Shown here in pieces: positions 8,308-15,623 of a stretch of DNA of 64,000 bases. The stretch's first letter is position 1; each line of letters starts with the position of its first letter. This DNA is from Aurantimicrobium sp. (GTDB taxonomy: Bacteria > Actinomycetota > Actinomycetes > Actinomycetales > Microbacteriaceae), in NCBI GenBank assembly GCA_024644865.1, contig JAHEGZ010000005.1:16271-80270 (forward strand), in the 5' to 3' direction. Both the position numbers and the translations under genes were made by a program. The notes beneath the pieces are model-generated. The model saw only the letters and a program-made list of their open reading frames with translations. It searched no databases and was not told the origin of the DNA.

Positions 8308-9868
8308 TGTTCGTTGCCTTTACAAGGATCGGGCGGGCCAGCCTCGGCTCGGTGGCCGAATAGTCGAGTCGGTAGTGTGCGCCTCGGGATTCGTGCCGCG
8401 CTTGAGCGGCAGCTGTCACCGCGTGTGCCAGGAGCAGCAGGTTGGCATCTTCCCAGTCGGGGAATACGCGGTGCTCGCGCGTAGCCGGGCGCCACTGAGA
8501 GAGTTGGGCACGCGCCTCGCGCAAACCGTCATCGTCGCGGGCCAGGCCAACGTTGTCCCACATGAGCGTTTGCAGTTCAACGCGGTCGACCACGGGTCGC
8601 GCTTCGCCCGAGCGGGCATAGATGTCGTCAACCGAGAGCGTAATCTCGGTCACCGGACCGTCGGGCCAGCGCCCGGCGGGGGCGTGCTCGGGCCACTGCC
8701 CTCCAATTGTGCGCACCGCCCGGCGTGAGGTCACGATCGACTCGAGCAGCGAGTTCGACGCGAGTCGGTTAGCCCCGTGTGCGCCAGTGCAACCAACCTC
8801 GCCGACCGCGTACAGGCCCGGGAGGCTCGTGCGCCCGTCGACGTCGGTGGCGATGCCGCCCATCCAGTAGTGCGCTGCCGGAGTGATCGGTACCGGATTC
8901 TTGCTCCAGTCCAACCCGTATCGTCGACAGGCCTTCGAAATGCTCGGGAATCGCTCGTCCAAGAACTTTGCACCGAGCGCCGTGGCATCGAGAAGGACCG
9001 GTTGCCCACCCTGGGAGCGCATTTCGTTCTGCACGCCCCGGGCGACGATGTCTCTCGGGGCCAGCTCGGCCAGTGGGTGAATCTTTTGCATGAACCGTTC
9101 GCCCGCGTTGTTGATGAGCACGGCGCCTTCACCGCGCACGGCCTCAGATATCAGGAACGATCCGGGTACCGCCAGCGCGGTGGGGTGGAATTGATAGAAC
9201 TCGAGGTCGGCGAGCTCAGCGCCAGCCCGCAATCCGGCAGCGACGCCATCACCCGTGGTCACCAGGGGGTTGGTCGTGTGACGGTACAGTTGCCCGGCGC
9301 CTCCGCTGGCCAGAATGACGACGTCGGCATCCACGAAAAGCGGACCCGAGGCGGTCAGCACGCTCACGCCCACGACGCGTCGGGTGCCAGCGAGATCAGT
9401 GTCGGTCGCGATGTCGATGACAAACGTGTGCTCGAGAATCTGAGCAACTCTCGCACGAGCTGCCGTGGCGAGAGCGTTGCTGATACCCGCACCCGTGGCA
9501 TCGCCTCCCGCGTGCAGCACGCGAGCGTGTGAGTGCGCGGCCTCGAGGCCGCGGGCGAACTCTGCCCCGTTGCGGTCGAAGTCAACACCCCAGGCGACGA
9601 GGTCGGCGATACTCCCCGGGCCCTCGGCGCAGAGAACTTCAACTGCAGGCAGCCACGACAGCCCGGCACCGGCACTCATGGTGTCGGCAACATGCTCGGC
9701 AATGCTGTCATCCGAAGATGTCACGGCAGAGATGCCACCTTGGGCGTAGTGGGTGTTGCTCTCGGCGAGGTCGGCCTTGGTAATCAGAGTGACGTGGTGT
9801 TCTGCGCTCGCGTCAACGGCGGCAATCAATCCTGCGATTCCGCTTCCGATGACGACGACGTTTTCCAT
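8300..9868 (-). CDS. nadB: L-aspartate oxidase
   Basis: 522 residues. Starts with the FAD-binding VVVIGSGIAGLIAAV, followed by THYAQGGISAV, the HARVLHAGGDATG segment and GEVGCTGAHGANRLASNSLLE near the end of the flavin domain, then a helical C-terminal domain. It oxidises L-aspartate to iminoaspartate, which NadA condenses with dihydroxyacetone phosphate. ATG at 9868 is used, although the frame is open farther upstream: it begins exactly at the flavin-binding strand and lies 2 nt after the nadA stop. Confidence 0.95.
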   Translation of the reverse strand: MENVVVIGSGIAGLIAAVDASAEHHVTLITKADLAESNTHYAQGGISAVTSSDDSIAEHVADTMSAGAGLSWLPAVEVLCAEGPGSIADLVAWGVDFDRNGAEFARGLEAAHSHARVLHAGGDATGAGISNALATAARARVAQILEHTFVIDIATDTDLAGTRRVVGVSVLTASGPLFVDADVVILASGGAGQLYRHTTNPLVTTGDGVAAGLRAGAELADLEFYQFHPTALAVPGSFLISEAVRGEGAVLINNAGERFMQKIHPLAELAPRDIVARGVQNEMRSQGGQPVLLDATALGAKFLDERFPSISKACRRYGLDWSKNPVPITPAAHYWMGGIATDVDGRTSLPGLYAVGEVGCTGAHGANRLASNSLLESIVTSRRAVRTIGGQWPEHAPAGRWPDGPVTEITLSVDDIYARSGEARPVVDRVELQTLMWDNVGLARDDDGLREARAQLSQWRPATREHRVFPDWEDANLLLLAHAVTAAAQARHESRGAHYRLDYSATEPRLARPILVKATNNA

Positions 9869-9870
9869 GG

Positions 9871-11154
9871 TTATGCCGGCTTGGCAGCCAGCATCCTTTC
9901 GAGAGCGACCTTGGCCTCCTTGGCCAACGACGCATCCACGGTGATTTGGTTGACAACTTCGCCGGCTACGAGACGCTCGAGCACCCAAGCCAGGTAACCC
10001 GGGTGAATGCGGTACATCGTCGAGCAGGGGCAGATCACCGGGTCGAGGCAGAAGATGTGATGCTCGGGGAACTGCGTCGCCAGGCGTTGAACCATGTTGA
10101 TTTCGGTGCCGATGGCAAAGGTGCTGGGCTCGGTCGCGTTCTCAATCGCGCGACGGATGTAGTCGGTCGAGCCGTATTCGTCGGCGGCGTCTACAACGGG
10201 CATCGGGCACTCGGGGTGCACGATCACTCGCACTCCCGGAAAGTCGACGCGAGCCTTGTCAATCTGGTCGACGGAGAAGCGCTTATGAACCGAGCAGAAA
10301 CCGTTCCACAGCACAACCTTGGCGCCGAGCAGGTCGGCCTCGGTGTTACCGCCGAGGGGCTTGCGACCGTGCCAGAGCGGCATGTCGTCAACCGAGATGC
10401 CCATTGCCTTAGCCGTGTTGCGACCAAGGTGCTGGTCGGGAAAGAACAGCACGCGCTGACCGCGCTCAAACGCCCAGCGCAGCACGATTTCAGCGTTCGA
10501 TGAGGTGCACACGATTCCGCCGTTTCGTCCGCAGAATGCTTTGAGGTCGGCTGCCGAGTTCATGTACGTCACCGGGATAATCGGAACGCGACCGTTGGCA
10601 TCGGGCTCGGTGCCGTAGATGGCCGAGAGCTCGGCCCAGCACTGCTCGACGGAGTCAATGTCTGCCATGTCTGCCATCGAGCAGCCAGCGGCAAGATTGG
10701 GCAGAATGACCGACTGGTTGTCGCCCGAAAGAATGTCCGCGGTCTCGGCCATGAAGTGCACGCCACAGAACACGATTGCTTCGGCCTCGGGGTGAGCCTT
10801 GGCCGCGTTGGCCAGCTGGAAGGAGTCGCCAAGGTAGTCGGCGTGCTGCACGATCTCGTCGCGCTGGTAGAAGTGCCCGAGAATCACCACGCGATCGCCC
10901 AACGTGGTTTTGGCGGTGCGGATGCGCACGTGCAGCTCTTCGTTCGTTGCCGTCTTGTACTCCTCAGGCAGGGCACCCTGCCGAGGTGAACCCACCGGGA
11001 TGACATCGCCGAGCGATGCACCCGGCCCGTAGCTCGGTGCCTCGCGGTCAAACTCCCACGGACCTTTGGCCAGTGACGGGCTGCACGTCGTGCCGGAAGC
11101 GGTACCGGCTGCAATCGCTTGAATCTGCTCGTCTACCGATGCGGTGTTGGTCAT
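9871..11154 (-). CDS. nadA: quinolinate synthase
   Basis: 427 residues, the longer actinobacterial form. The substrate and cluster motifs are visible: ILGHFYQRDEIVQHADYLGD, EAIVFCGVHFMAETA with the first cluster cysteine, GGIVCTSSNAE, ILFFPDQHLGRN-type, VIVHPECP and CLDPVICPCSTM with the third. The enzyme uses a [4Fe-4S] cluster to make quinolinate from iminoaspartate and dihydroxyacetone phosphate. It overlaps the regulator gene upstream by 4 nt and is followed by nadB after 2 nt. Confidence 0.95.
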   Translation of the reverse strand: MTNTASVDEQIQAIAAGTASGTTCSPSLAKGPWEFDREAPSYGPGASLGDVIPVGSPRQGALPEEYKTATNEELHVRIRTAKTTLGDRVVILGHFYQRDEIVQHADYLGDSFQLANAAKAHPEAEAIVFCGVHFMAETADILSGDNQSVILPNLAAGCSMADMADIDSVEQCWAELSAIYGTEPDANGRVPIIPVTYMNSAADLKAFCGRNGGIVCTSSNAEIVLRWAFERGQRVLFFPDQHLGRNTAKAMGISVDDMPLWHGRKPLGGNTEADLLGAKVVLWNGFCSVHKRFSVDQIDKARVDFPGVRVIVHPECPMPVVDAADEYGSTDYIRRAIENATEPSTFAIGTEINMVQRLATQFPEHHIFCLDPVICPCSTMYRIHPGYLAWVLERLVAGEVVNQITVDASLAKEAKVALERMLAAKPA

Positions 11155-11888
11155 GATGCGGCTCCCAGGTCTCGGGCGTTCGGGCGGGTCGAAGTGGTGC
11201 GAAGGGTCAGTGGATCGGGGTCGGTCAGGTCTTGGCTCGCGTTGTAGCGGTAAAGCTGCGGTGGTCGGTGACGCGTGCCCTCGAGGCGCTCGCCGGTGGG
11301 TTCAACGATGTTGGCTGACTCCACCATCCGTCTGAAGTTGCCCGGGTCAAGGCGCTTGCCCAGCACGACCTCGTAGACCTCGCGCAATTGCGCAAGGGTA
11401 AAGGTATCGCCCAAGAAACCGAGTGCCACGCGTGAGTATTCAATTTTGGAGCGCAAACGCCACAGCGCGTACTCGATGATGAGGTTGTGGTCGAAAGCAA
11501 GCTCGGGAACTTCGTCGGCGAAGAACCACTGCACGTTCTCGCTCTCAATCGCACCGGCGGTTTCGTCGCTGCCGATGAGGGCCCAGTAAACGATAGAGAC
11601 AACGCGATCGGGGGAGCGGTCAACCTGGCCGAAGGCATAGAGCTGTTCGAGGTATCGCGGCTCAAGTCCGGTGGTTGCCAAGAGGGCACTGCCGGCAGCC
11701 GCCTGCAAGTCCTCGTTGGATTTGAGCGGAGCACCGGGCAGCGCCCACTTGCCCTGGTGGGGAGCGCGGATGCGGCGAACGAGTGGCAACGCCAGACGCA
11801 TTTCGCCCGAGGCGTCGGGTCGAAGGGTAAAGATCACCGTGGAGACGGCGAGAACGGGAGTTCGCGCTGACGAGACTCCTGCGTTCAT
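11151..11888 (-). CDS. nrtR: NrtR-type regulator: degenerate Nudix domain plus winged helix
   Basis: 245 residues. An N-terminal Nudix fold begins near residue 10, but the Nudix box is spoiled: the segment GAPLKSNEDLQAAAGSALLA lacks the REUXEE core with its metal-binding glutamates. A C-terminal domain (about 150-225) contains YSRVALGFLGDTFTLAQLRE and LDPGNFRRMVE, the winged-helix pattern of NrtR repressors. Known NrtR proteins repress NAD genes and release DNA when they bind ADP-ribose. First gene of the nad operon, overlapping nadA. ATG at 11888 is preceded by GGGAGG; the longer open frame upstream has no regulator-like sequence and would cover the promoter. Confidence 0.85.
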   Translation of the reverse strand: MNAGVSSARTPVLAVSTVIFTLRPDASGEMRLALPLVRRIRAPHQGKWALPGAPLKSNEDLQAAAGSALLATTGLEPRYLEQLYAFGQVDRSPDRVVSIVYWALIGSDETAGAIESENVQWFFADEVPELAFDHNLIIEYALWRLRSKIEYSRVALGFLGDTFTLAQLREVYEVVLGKRLDPGNFRRMVESANIVEPTGERLEGTRHRPPQLYRYNASQDLTDPDPLTLRTTSTRPNARDLGAAS

Positions 11889-11916
11889 GGCACCTCCCAC
11901 GGTAAAAGTCAGAATG

Positions 11917-11944
11917 ACTATAAGTGAACTTATCTTAGTGTCGA
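11917..11944 (-). promoter_or_regulatory. promoter of the nad operon with a probable NrtR operator
   Basis: On the minus strand TCGACA (11944-11939) and TATAGT (11922-11917) are separated by 16 bp, a good match to a housekeeping promoter. Between them and touching the -10 lies the palindrome ATAAGT-GA-ACTTAT at 11920-11933, with arms that match perfectly. A repressor bound there would block RNA polymerase. The first gene downstream encodes NrtR, so autorepression of the whole NAD operon is the simplest reading. The palindrome and its position are seen; the identity of the protein that binds it is inferred. Confidence 0.55.
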
Positions 11945-11985
11945 AATGACTCAAACTCCAAACCGGGTTCCGTCGGTTGTGTGAC

Positions 11986-12044
11986 GAGTTAGTTACAACT
12001 CCAGAGGATTTGCGCAAAGGGTACTCATTACCCCCGGTTGAGTA
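11986..12044 (+). promoter_or_regulatory. cluster of inverted repeats upstream of the APC permease
   Basis: Three short inverted repeats lie in this stretch: GAGTT/AACTC (11986-12001), GGGTA/TACCC around 12020-12034 and TACTCA/TGAGTA (12022-12027 and 12039-12044). They are between the nad promoter and the permease start. They could be an operator or a folded leader. No convincing -35/-10 pair was found. Confidence 0.25.
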
Positions 12045-12132
12045 TTAGTGTTTTGCGAAGGCGCCTGAGTTTGGGTTGCTGTGAGTACCGCGTCAGTGAA
12101 GACGCAGATCAACCCCCATTGGAGAGCTGATA

Positions 12133-13710
12133 ATGAGCACAACCCAGAACTCGCCCGACCTCGCTGGTCAAAAGGGTCTGAAAACAGGCGCACTTGGACT
12201 CATGTCCAGCGTCGTTGTTGGAATGGCCTCGACCGCCCCCGCGTATAGCCTCGCCGCTTCACTCGGATGGATTGTTTTAGGTGGTGCAGTTCTCGTTGGG
12301 TTCCAAGCTCCCGGCATCATCCTGCTGGCCTTTGTTCCGATGTTCTTTATCTCGGTGGCCTACAAAGAGCTCAACCGCGCTGAGCCCGACTGTGGCACCG
12401 TCTTCACCTGGGGTGCTCGAGCGTTCGGTACGCGCACCGGCTGGATGGGCGGATGGGCGCTCATCGCCGCCGACATCATTTGTATGGCCAACCTCGCTCA
12501 GATTGCGGGTTCATACTCATTTACATTCGTGGGAGAAATCACCGGAAATCCTGCCATTGGAGATATCTCCAGCAACGTCTTCTGGTCGACCCTCGCAGGC
12601 CTCGCCTGGATCTTCTTGATGACCTGGATCTGCTACCGCGGTATCGAGATTTCGGCCAAGCTGCAGTACGCACTCCTGGGTATCGAAATGGTTATCTTGG
12701 TCATTTTCGGTGTCATGGCTCTGGTTCGCGTCTACTCGGGCAACGGCATCGATGGCAGTACACTTCCCGACTGGAGCTGGTTCAACCCGTTCACCCTGCC
12801 GTTTGACACGGCCATCGCGCCGGCCATCCTGTTGGCCTTGTTCATCTACTGGGGCTGGGACACTGCCGTCGCCATCAACGAAGAGACGAAAGACCCAGCC
12901 AAGACCCCTGGTCGTGCTGCGGTGATCTCGACCGTCCTGCTGCTGGTGACCTACCTGCTCGTTACCGTTGGCGCCGTCGCATTCGCCGGTGTCGGTGACG
13001 GCCCAACCGGGCTCGGCAACGTTGACAACGCTGGTGACATCTTCAAGGCAATCGGTCCGGCTCTGTTCGGTGACAGCATCTTTGGCCACATCATGATGAT
13101 GCTGCTGGCTGCCTCGATTCTGACCTCGGCAGCTGCTTCGACTCAGACCACGATTCTGCCCACCGCCCGCGGTGCGCTGTCGATGGCGGCGTTCAAGGCG
13201 ATTCCCTCGCGCTTTGCCAAGATTCACCCCAAGTTCCTGACTCCTTCATGGGCAACCTGGGGAATGGGAATCATCTCGGCGGCCTTCTATCTTTTGCTGA
13301 CGCTGGTGAGCTCAGACCTGCTTCTTGCCTGCATTGGTTCGATTGGTTTGCTCATTGCCGTTTACTACGGCATGACCGGATACGCCTCGGTCTGGTACTT
13401 CCGCAAGACACTGTTCAAGAGTTTCCGCAACTTCATCATGCGCGGACTGACGCCGCTGCTTGGTGGACTCATGTTGACCGGTGTCTTCATCTACGGAACC
13501 GTTCAGTTCCTGCAGCCTGACTGGTTGGTCAGCACGGATGCCGACGGAAAGGACTACAACGTCACGATCTTCGGTCTCGGTGCCGTTGGCGTGGTTGGCA
13601 TCGGAGCGTTGGTTTTGGGAGTGATATTGATGATCATCTACAACCTCATTCGCAGTGACTACTTCAAGGGCAAGACCCTCGAGCGTCGCGCCCACCCGGC
13701 ACACGACTAG
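12133..13710 (+). CDS. APC-superfamily amino acid permease
   Basis: 525 residues with about twelve hydrophobic segments. The first begins at about residue 22 with SSVVVGMASTAPAYSLAA, the unwound glycine-rich helix that binds substrate in this superfamily, and YKELNRAEPDCGTVFTW follows as the second conserved element. A hydrophilic tail contains RSDYFKGKTLERR. The protein probably imports amino acids or amines by proton symport. The exact substrate is not evident; its place just upstream of the glycine cleavage operon makes glycine or a related amino acid possible, but a strong hairpin separates the two. Start ATG has GGAGAG upstream. Confidence 0.85.
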   Translation: MSTTQNSPDLAGQKGLKTGALGLMSSVVVGMASTAPAYSLAASLGWIVLGGAVLVGFQAPGIILLAFVPMFFISVAYKELNRAEPDCGTVFTWGARAFGTRTGWMGGWALIAADIICMANLAQIAGSYSFTFVGEITGNPAIGDISSNVFWSTLAGLAWIFLMTWICYRGIEISAKLQYALLGIEMVILVIFGVMALVRVYSGNGIDGSTLPDWSWFNPFTLPFDTAIAPAILLALFIYWGWDTAVAINEETKDPAKTPGRAAVISTVLLLVTYLLVTVGAVAFAGVGDGPTGLGNVDNAGDIFKAIGPALFGDSIFGHIMMMLLAASILTSAAASTQTTILPTARGALSMAAFKAIPSRFAKIHPKFLTPSWATWGMGIISAAFYLLLTLVSSDLLLACIGSIGLLIAVYYGMTGYASVWYFRKTLFKSFRNFIMRGLTPLLGGLMLTGVFIYGTVQFLQPDWLVSTDADGKDYNVTIFGLGAVGVVGIGALVLGVILMIIYNLIRSDYFKGKTLERRAHPAHD

Positions 13711-13743
13711 CGAATCCTTCAAGCTCCGCTTGAACCAAATTGA

Positions 13744-13785
13744 CCGGATGCCCGGCCGTTGCACACGCGATGGCCGGGCATCCGG
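13744..13785 (+). terminator. strong hairpin after the APC permease
   Basis: A perfect 14-bp stem, CCGGATGCCCGGCC (13744-13757) with GGCCGGGCATCCGG (13772-13785), and a 14-nt loop. There is no U-run after it, so it may act as a factor-aided terminator or as an mRNA 3'-end stabiliser. It separates the permease from the riboswitch. Confidence 0.6.
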
Positions 13786-13825
13786 CATTAGGCTGGCATC
13801 ACAACAAAACACGGGACCACAAGGT

Positions 13826-14024
13826 CGATGCGGGAGAGTTCGTAGCAGTTGTGCGAACACCGAAGGAGCAATCCTCCCCGACAATCTCTCAGGTGAATGC
13901 ACCGCGTCGAACTGGTCGCTCTGAAAAGAAGGATGCCTCGAGCATCCTCGCCCACGGTGAAAGCCACAACCGACAACGGATGTGGTGAAACTCTCAGGCA
14001 TCAATGACAGAGGGGGAGTTCCTT
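13826..14024 (+). promoter_or_regulatory. tandem glycine riboswitch controlling gcvTHP
   Basis: The first aptamer shows the conserved GCGGGAGAGTTC, CACCGAAGGAGCAA, CCTCCCCG and AATCTCTCAGGTGAATG elements between 13829 and about 13905. A linker with the hairpin AGGATGC/GCATCCT (13930-13948) follows. The second aptamer has TCGCCCACGGTGAAAGCC, GTGGTGAAACTCTCAGGC and AATGACAGAGGGGGAG up to about 14017. This order closely matches the double aptamers known upstream of gcv genes in Streptomyces. Binding of glycine is expected to turn on the cleavage system. The region between 13711 and 14054 holds no gene, only the hairpin and this element. Confidence 0.9.
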
Positions 14025-14054
14025 CAATCGGCGTATCGCCAGATTCGAGAACTC

Positions 14055-15206
14055 TTGTCTGACTCTTCTGCATCCGCACCTCGCTTTTCACCGCTGCATG
14101 GCGTGCACGTTGAGCTCGGTGCGTCGTTCACCGACTTTGCGGGCTGGGAAATGCCCGTGCGCTATTCGAGCGATCTCGCCGAGCACCATGCCGTGCGTGA
14201 GGCTGCTGGCATCTTTGACATCTCGCACATGGCAGAGATTTCGGTTTCGGGTCCTGACGCCGTCGCTTACCTGAACTACGCGGTTGCCGCGGACGTCAGC
14301 AAACTTGCCATCGGCCAGGCGAAGTACAGCCTGCTGCTCAACGAGGCGGGAGGCATCATCGATGACCTCATTGTTTACCGCTTGGGCGACGAGCACTTCC
14401 TCGTCGTTGCGAATGCCGGTAACCGTTTCAATGTCGTTCCGCCCTTGCAGTCCCGCACGGCTGGTTTTCGTGCTGTCGTCGTCGATCAGTCAGACGAGAC
14501 GGCTCTGATTGCGGTGCAGGGCCCGCGTGCGCTTGAAATTCTCGAGAACACAGTTGGCTTGACGCTGGCCGAGGCGGCCGCACATCGTCCGCAATCCTCG
14601 CTGACTGACCTCAAGTACTACTGGTCGCTGCCGGCGACCTTCCTGGGCAATCCAGTGCTCATCGGTCGAACCGGATACACGGGCGAAGACGGATTTGAGT
14701 TGTACATCGACGTGGCTGCCGCTGCGGCGCTCTGGAGCGCTCTGAGCGAAGCCGGCCAGAGCCGTGGTCTCGTGCCCGCCGGTCTCGCCTGCCGTGACAC
14801 ACTGCGCCTTGAAGCCGGCATGCCTCTCTACGGTCACGAGCTTGACCTGACGACTCGTCCTGATCAGGCGGGCCTCGGGCGCGCGGTGGCTTTTGCCAAG
14901 GATGGCGACTTCGTCGGCCGTGCCGCACTCGAAGCGCCGCTGCCGGCATCAGCCCCGGTGCTCGTCGGTCTCGTCGGCGAAGGCAAGCGTGCCGCTCGCG
15001 CTGAGTATGAGGTCTACTCGGGCGACACGAAGGTCGGCATCGTAACCTCGGGCGCACTCTCGCCAACGCTCGGCTACCCCGTTGCGATGGCCTTCGTTGA
15101 CGCCAGCTTGAGTGCCGAAGGAACAATTCTCGATGTGGACATTCGTGGCTCACGTCATCCGTATACCGTTACCGCCCTGCCCTTCTATTCACGAAAGAAG
15201 AACTAA
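14055..15206 (+). CDS. gcvT: aminomethyltransferase, T-protein of the glycine cleavage system
   Basis: 383 residues from a TTG start. Family hallmarks: [22 protein letters not shown] is split here as [12 protein letters not shown] and [10 protein letters not shown], then [21 protein letters not shown] and [15 protein letters not shown]. It transfers the methylene group from the aminomethyl-lipoyl arm of GcvH to tetrahydrofolate and releases ammonia. An ATG in the same frame at 14004 is rejected because it lies within the conserved end of the second riboswitch aptamer. TTG at 14055 gives an N-terminus of normal length, but its ribosome-binding site is weak. First of three genes in gcvT-gcvH-gcvP. 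Confidence 0.92.
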   Translation: MSDSSASAPRFSPLHGVHVELGASFTDFAGWEMPVRYSSDLAEHHAVREAAGIFDISHMAEISVSGPDAVAYLNYAVAADVSKLAIGQAKYSLLLNEAGGIIDDLIVYRLGDEHFLVVANAGNRFNVVPPLQSRTAGFRAVVVDQSDETALIAVQGPRALEILENTVGLTLAEAAAHRPQSSLTDLKYYWSLPATFLGNPVLIGRTGYTGEDGFELYIDVAAAAALWSALSEAGQSRGLVPAGLACRDTLRLEAGMPLYGHELDLTTRPDQAGLGRAVAFAKDGDFVGRAALEAPLPASAPVLVGLVGEGKRAARAEYEVYSGDTKVGIVTSGALSPTLGYPVAMAFVDASLSAEGTILDVDIRGSRHPYTVTALPFYSRKKN

Positions 15207-15208
15207 TA

Positions 15209-15580
15209 ATGGCTAATCCAACCGACCTGTCTTATACCGACGAACACGAGTGGCTCCGCGTCGATGGTGACATCGCCGTGGTGGGAATCACCGCCTACGC
15301 CGCTGAGAAACTTGGCGACATCGTTTACGTGGAGCTCCCCAAGGTGGGCTCGACAATCACCGCCGGCGCGGTTGTCGGCGAGATCGAGTCGACCAAGTCG
15401 GTCGGCGAGCTGTTCGCCCCGGTTTCCGGAGAAATCCTCGAGGCCAACGACGCAGTCGTCGCGAGCCCAGAACTGGTCAACAACGACCCCTTTGGTGCCG
15501 GCTGGCTCGTCAAGGTTCGCGTGACCTCCACGGGTACCCTGCTCACGGCCGACGAGTACAACGCCCTCATCGGCGAGTAG
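15209..15580 (+). CDS. gcvH: glycine cleavage system H protein (lipoyl carrier)
   Basis: 123 residues, the standard length. The lipoylated lysine is Lys63 in [12 protein letters not shown], within the hammerhead beta fold that also contains [23 protein letters not shown] and the closing GAGWLVKV. The lipoyl arm shuttles the aminomethyl group between GcvP and GcvT. It follows gcvT after 2 nt. No lipoyl synthase, ligase or L-protein gene is in the window. Confidence 0.96.
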   Translation: MANPTDLSYTDEHEWLRVDGDIAVVGITAYAAEKLGDIVYVELPKVGSTITAGAVVGEIESTKSVGELFAPVSGEILEANDAVVASPELVNNDPFGAGWLVKVRVTSTGTLLTADEYNALIGE

Positions 15581-15623
15581 TCAGCACAACCACCGCTTTT
15601 AGCTCACACCCACGAAGGAACGC

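Noticed and set aside
7501..8484. Open frame of 327 codons opposite nadC and nadB
   Set aside because: Low-complexity composition without any domain; nadC and nadB explain the region fully.
9869..9988. Forty-residue N-terminal extension of NadB
   Set aside because: Arg/Gly-rich sequence inside nadA; the flavin-binding strand starts at the ATG at 9868, as usual for NadB.
13744..13785. Perfect palindrome as an insertion-sequence end or attachment site
   Set aside because: No transposase or direct repeat is near; position after a gene and before a riboswitch fits an RNA hairpin.
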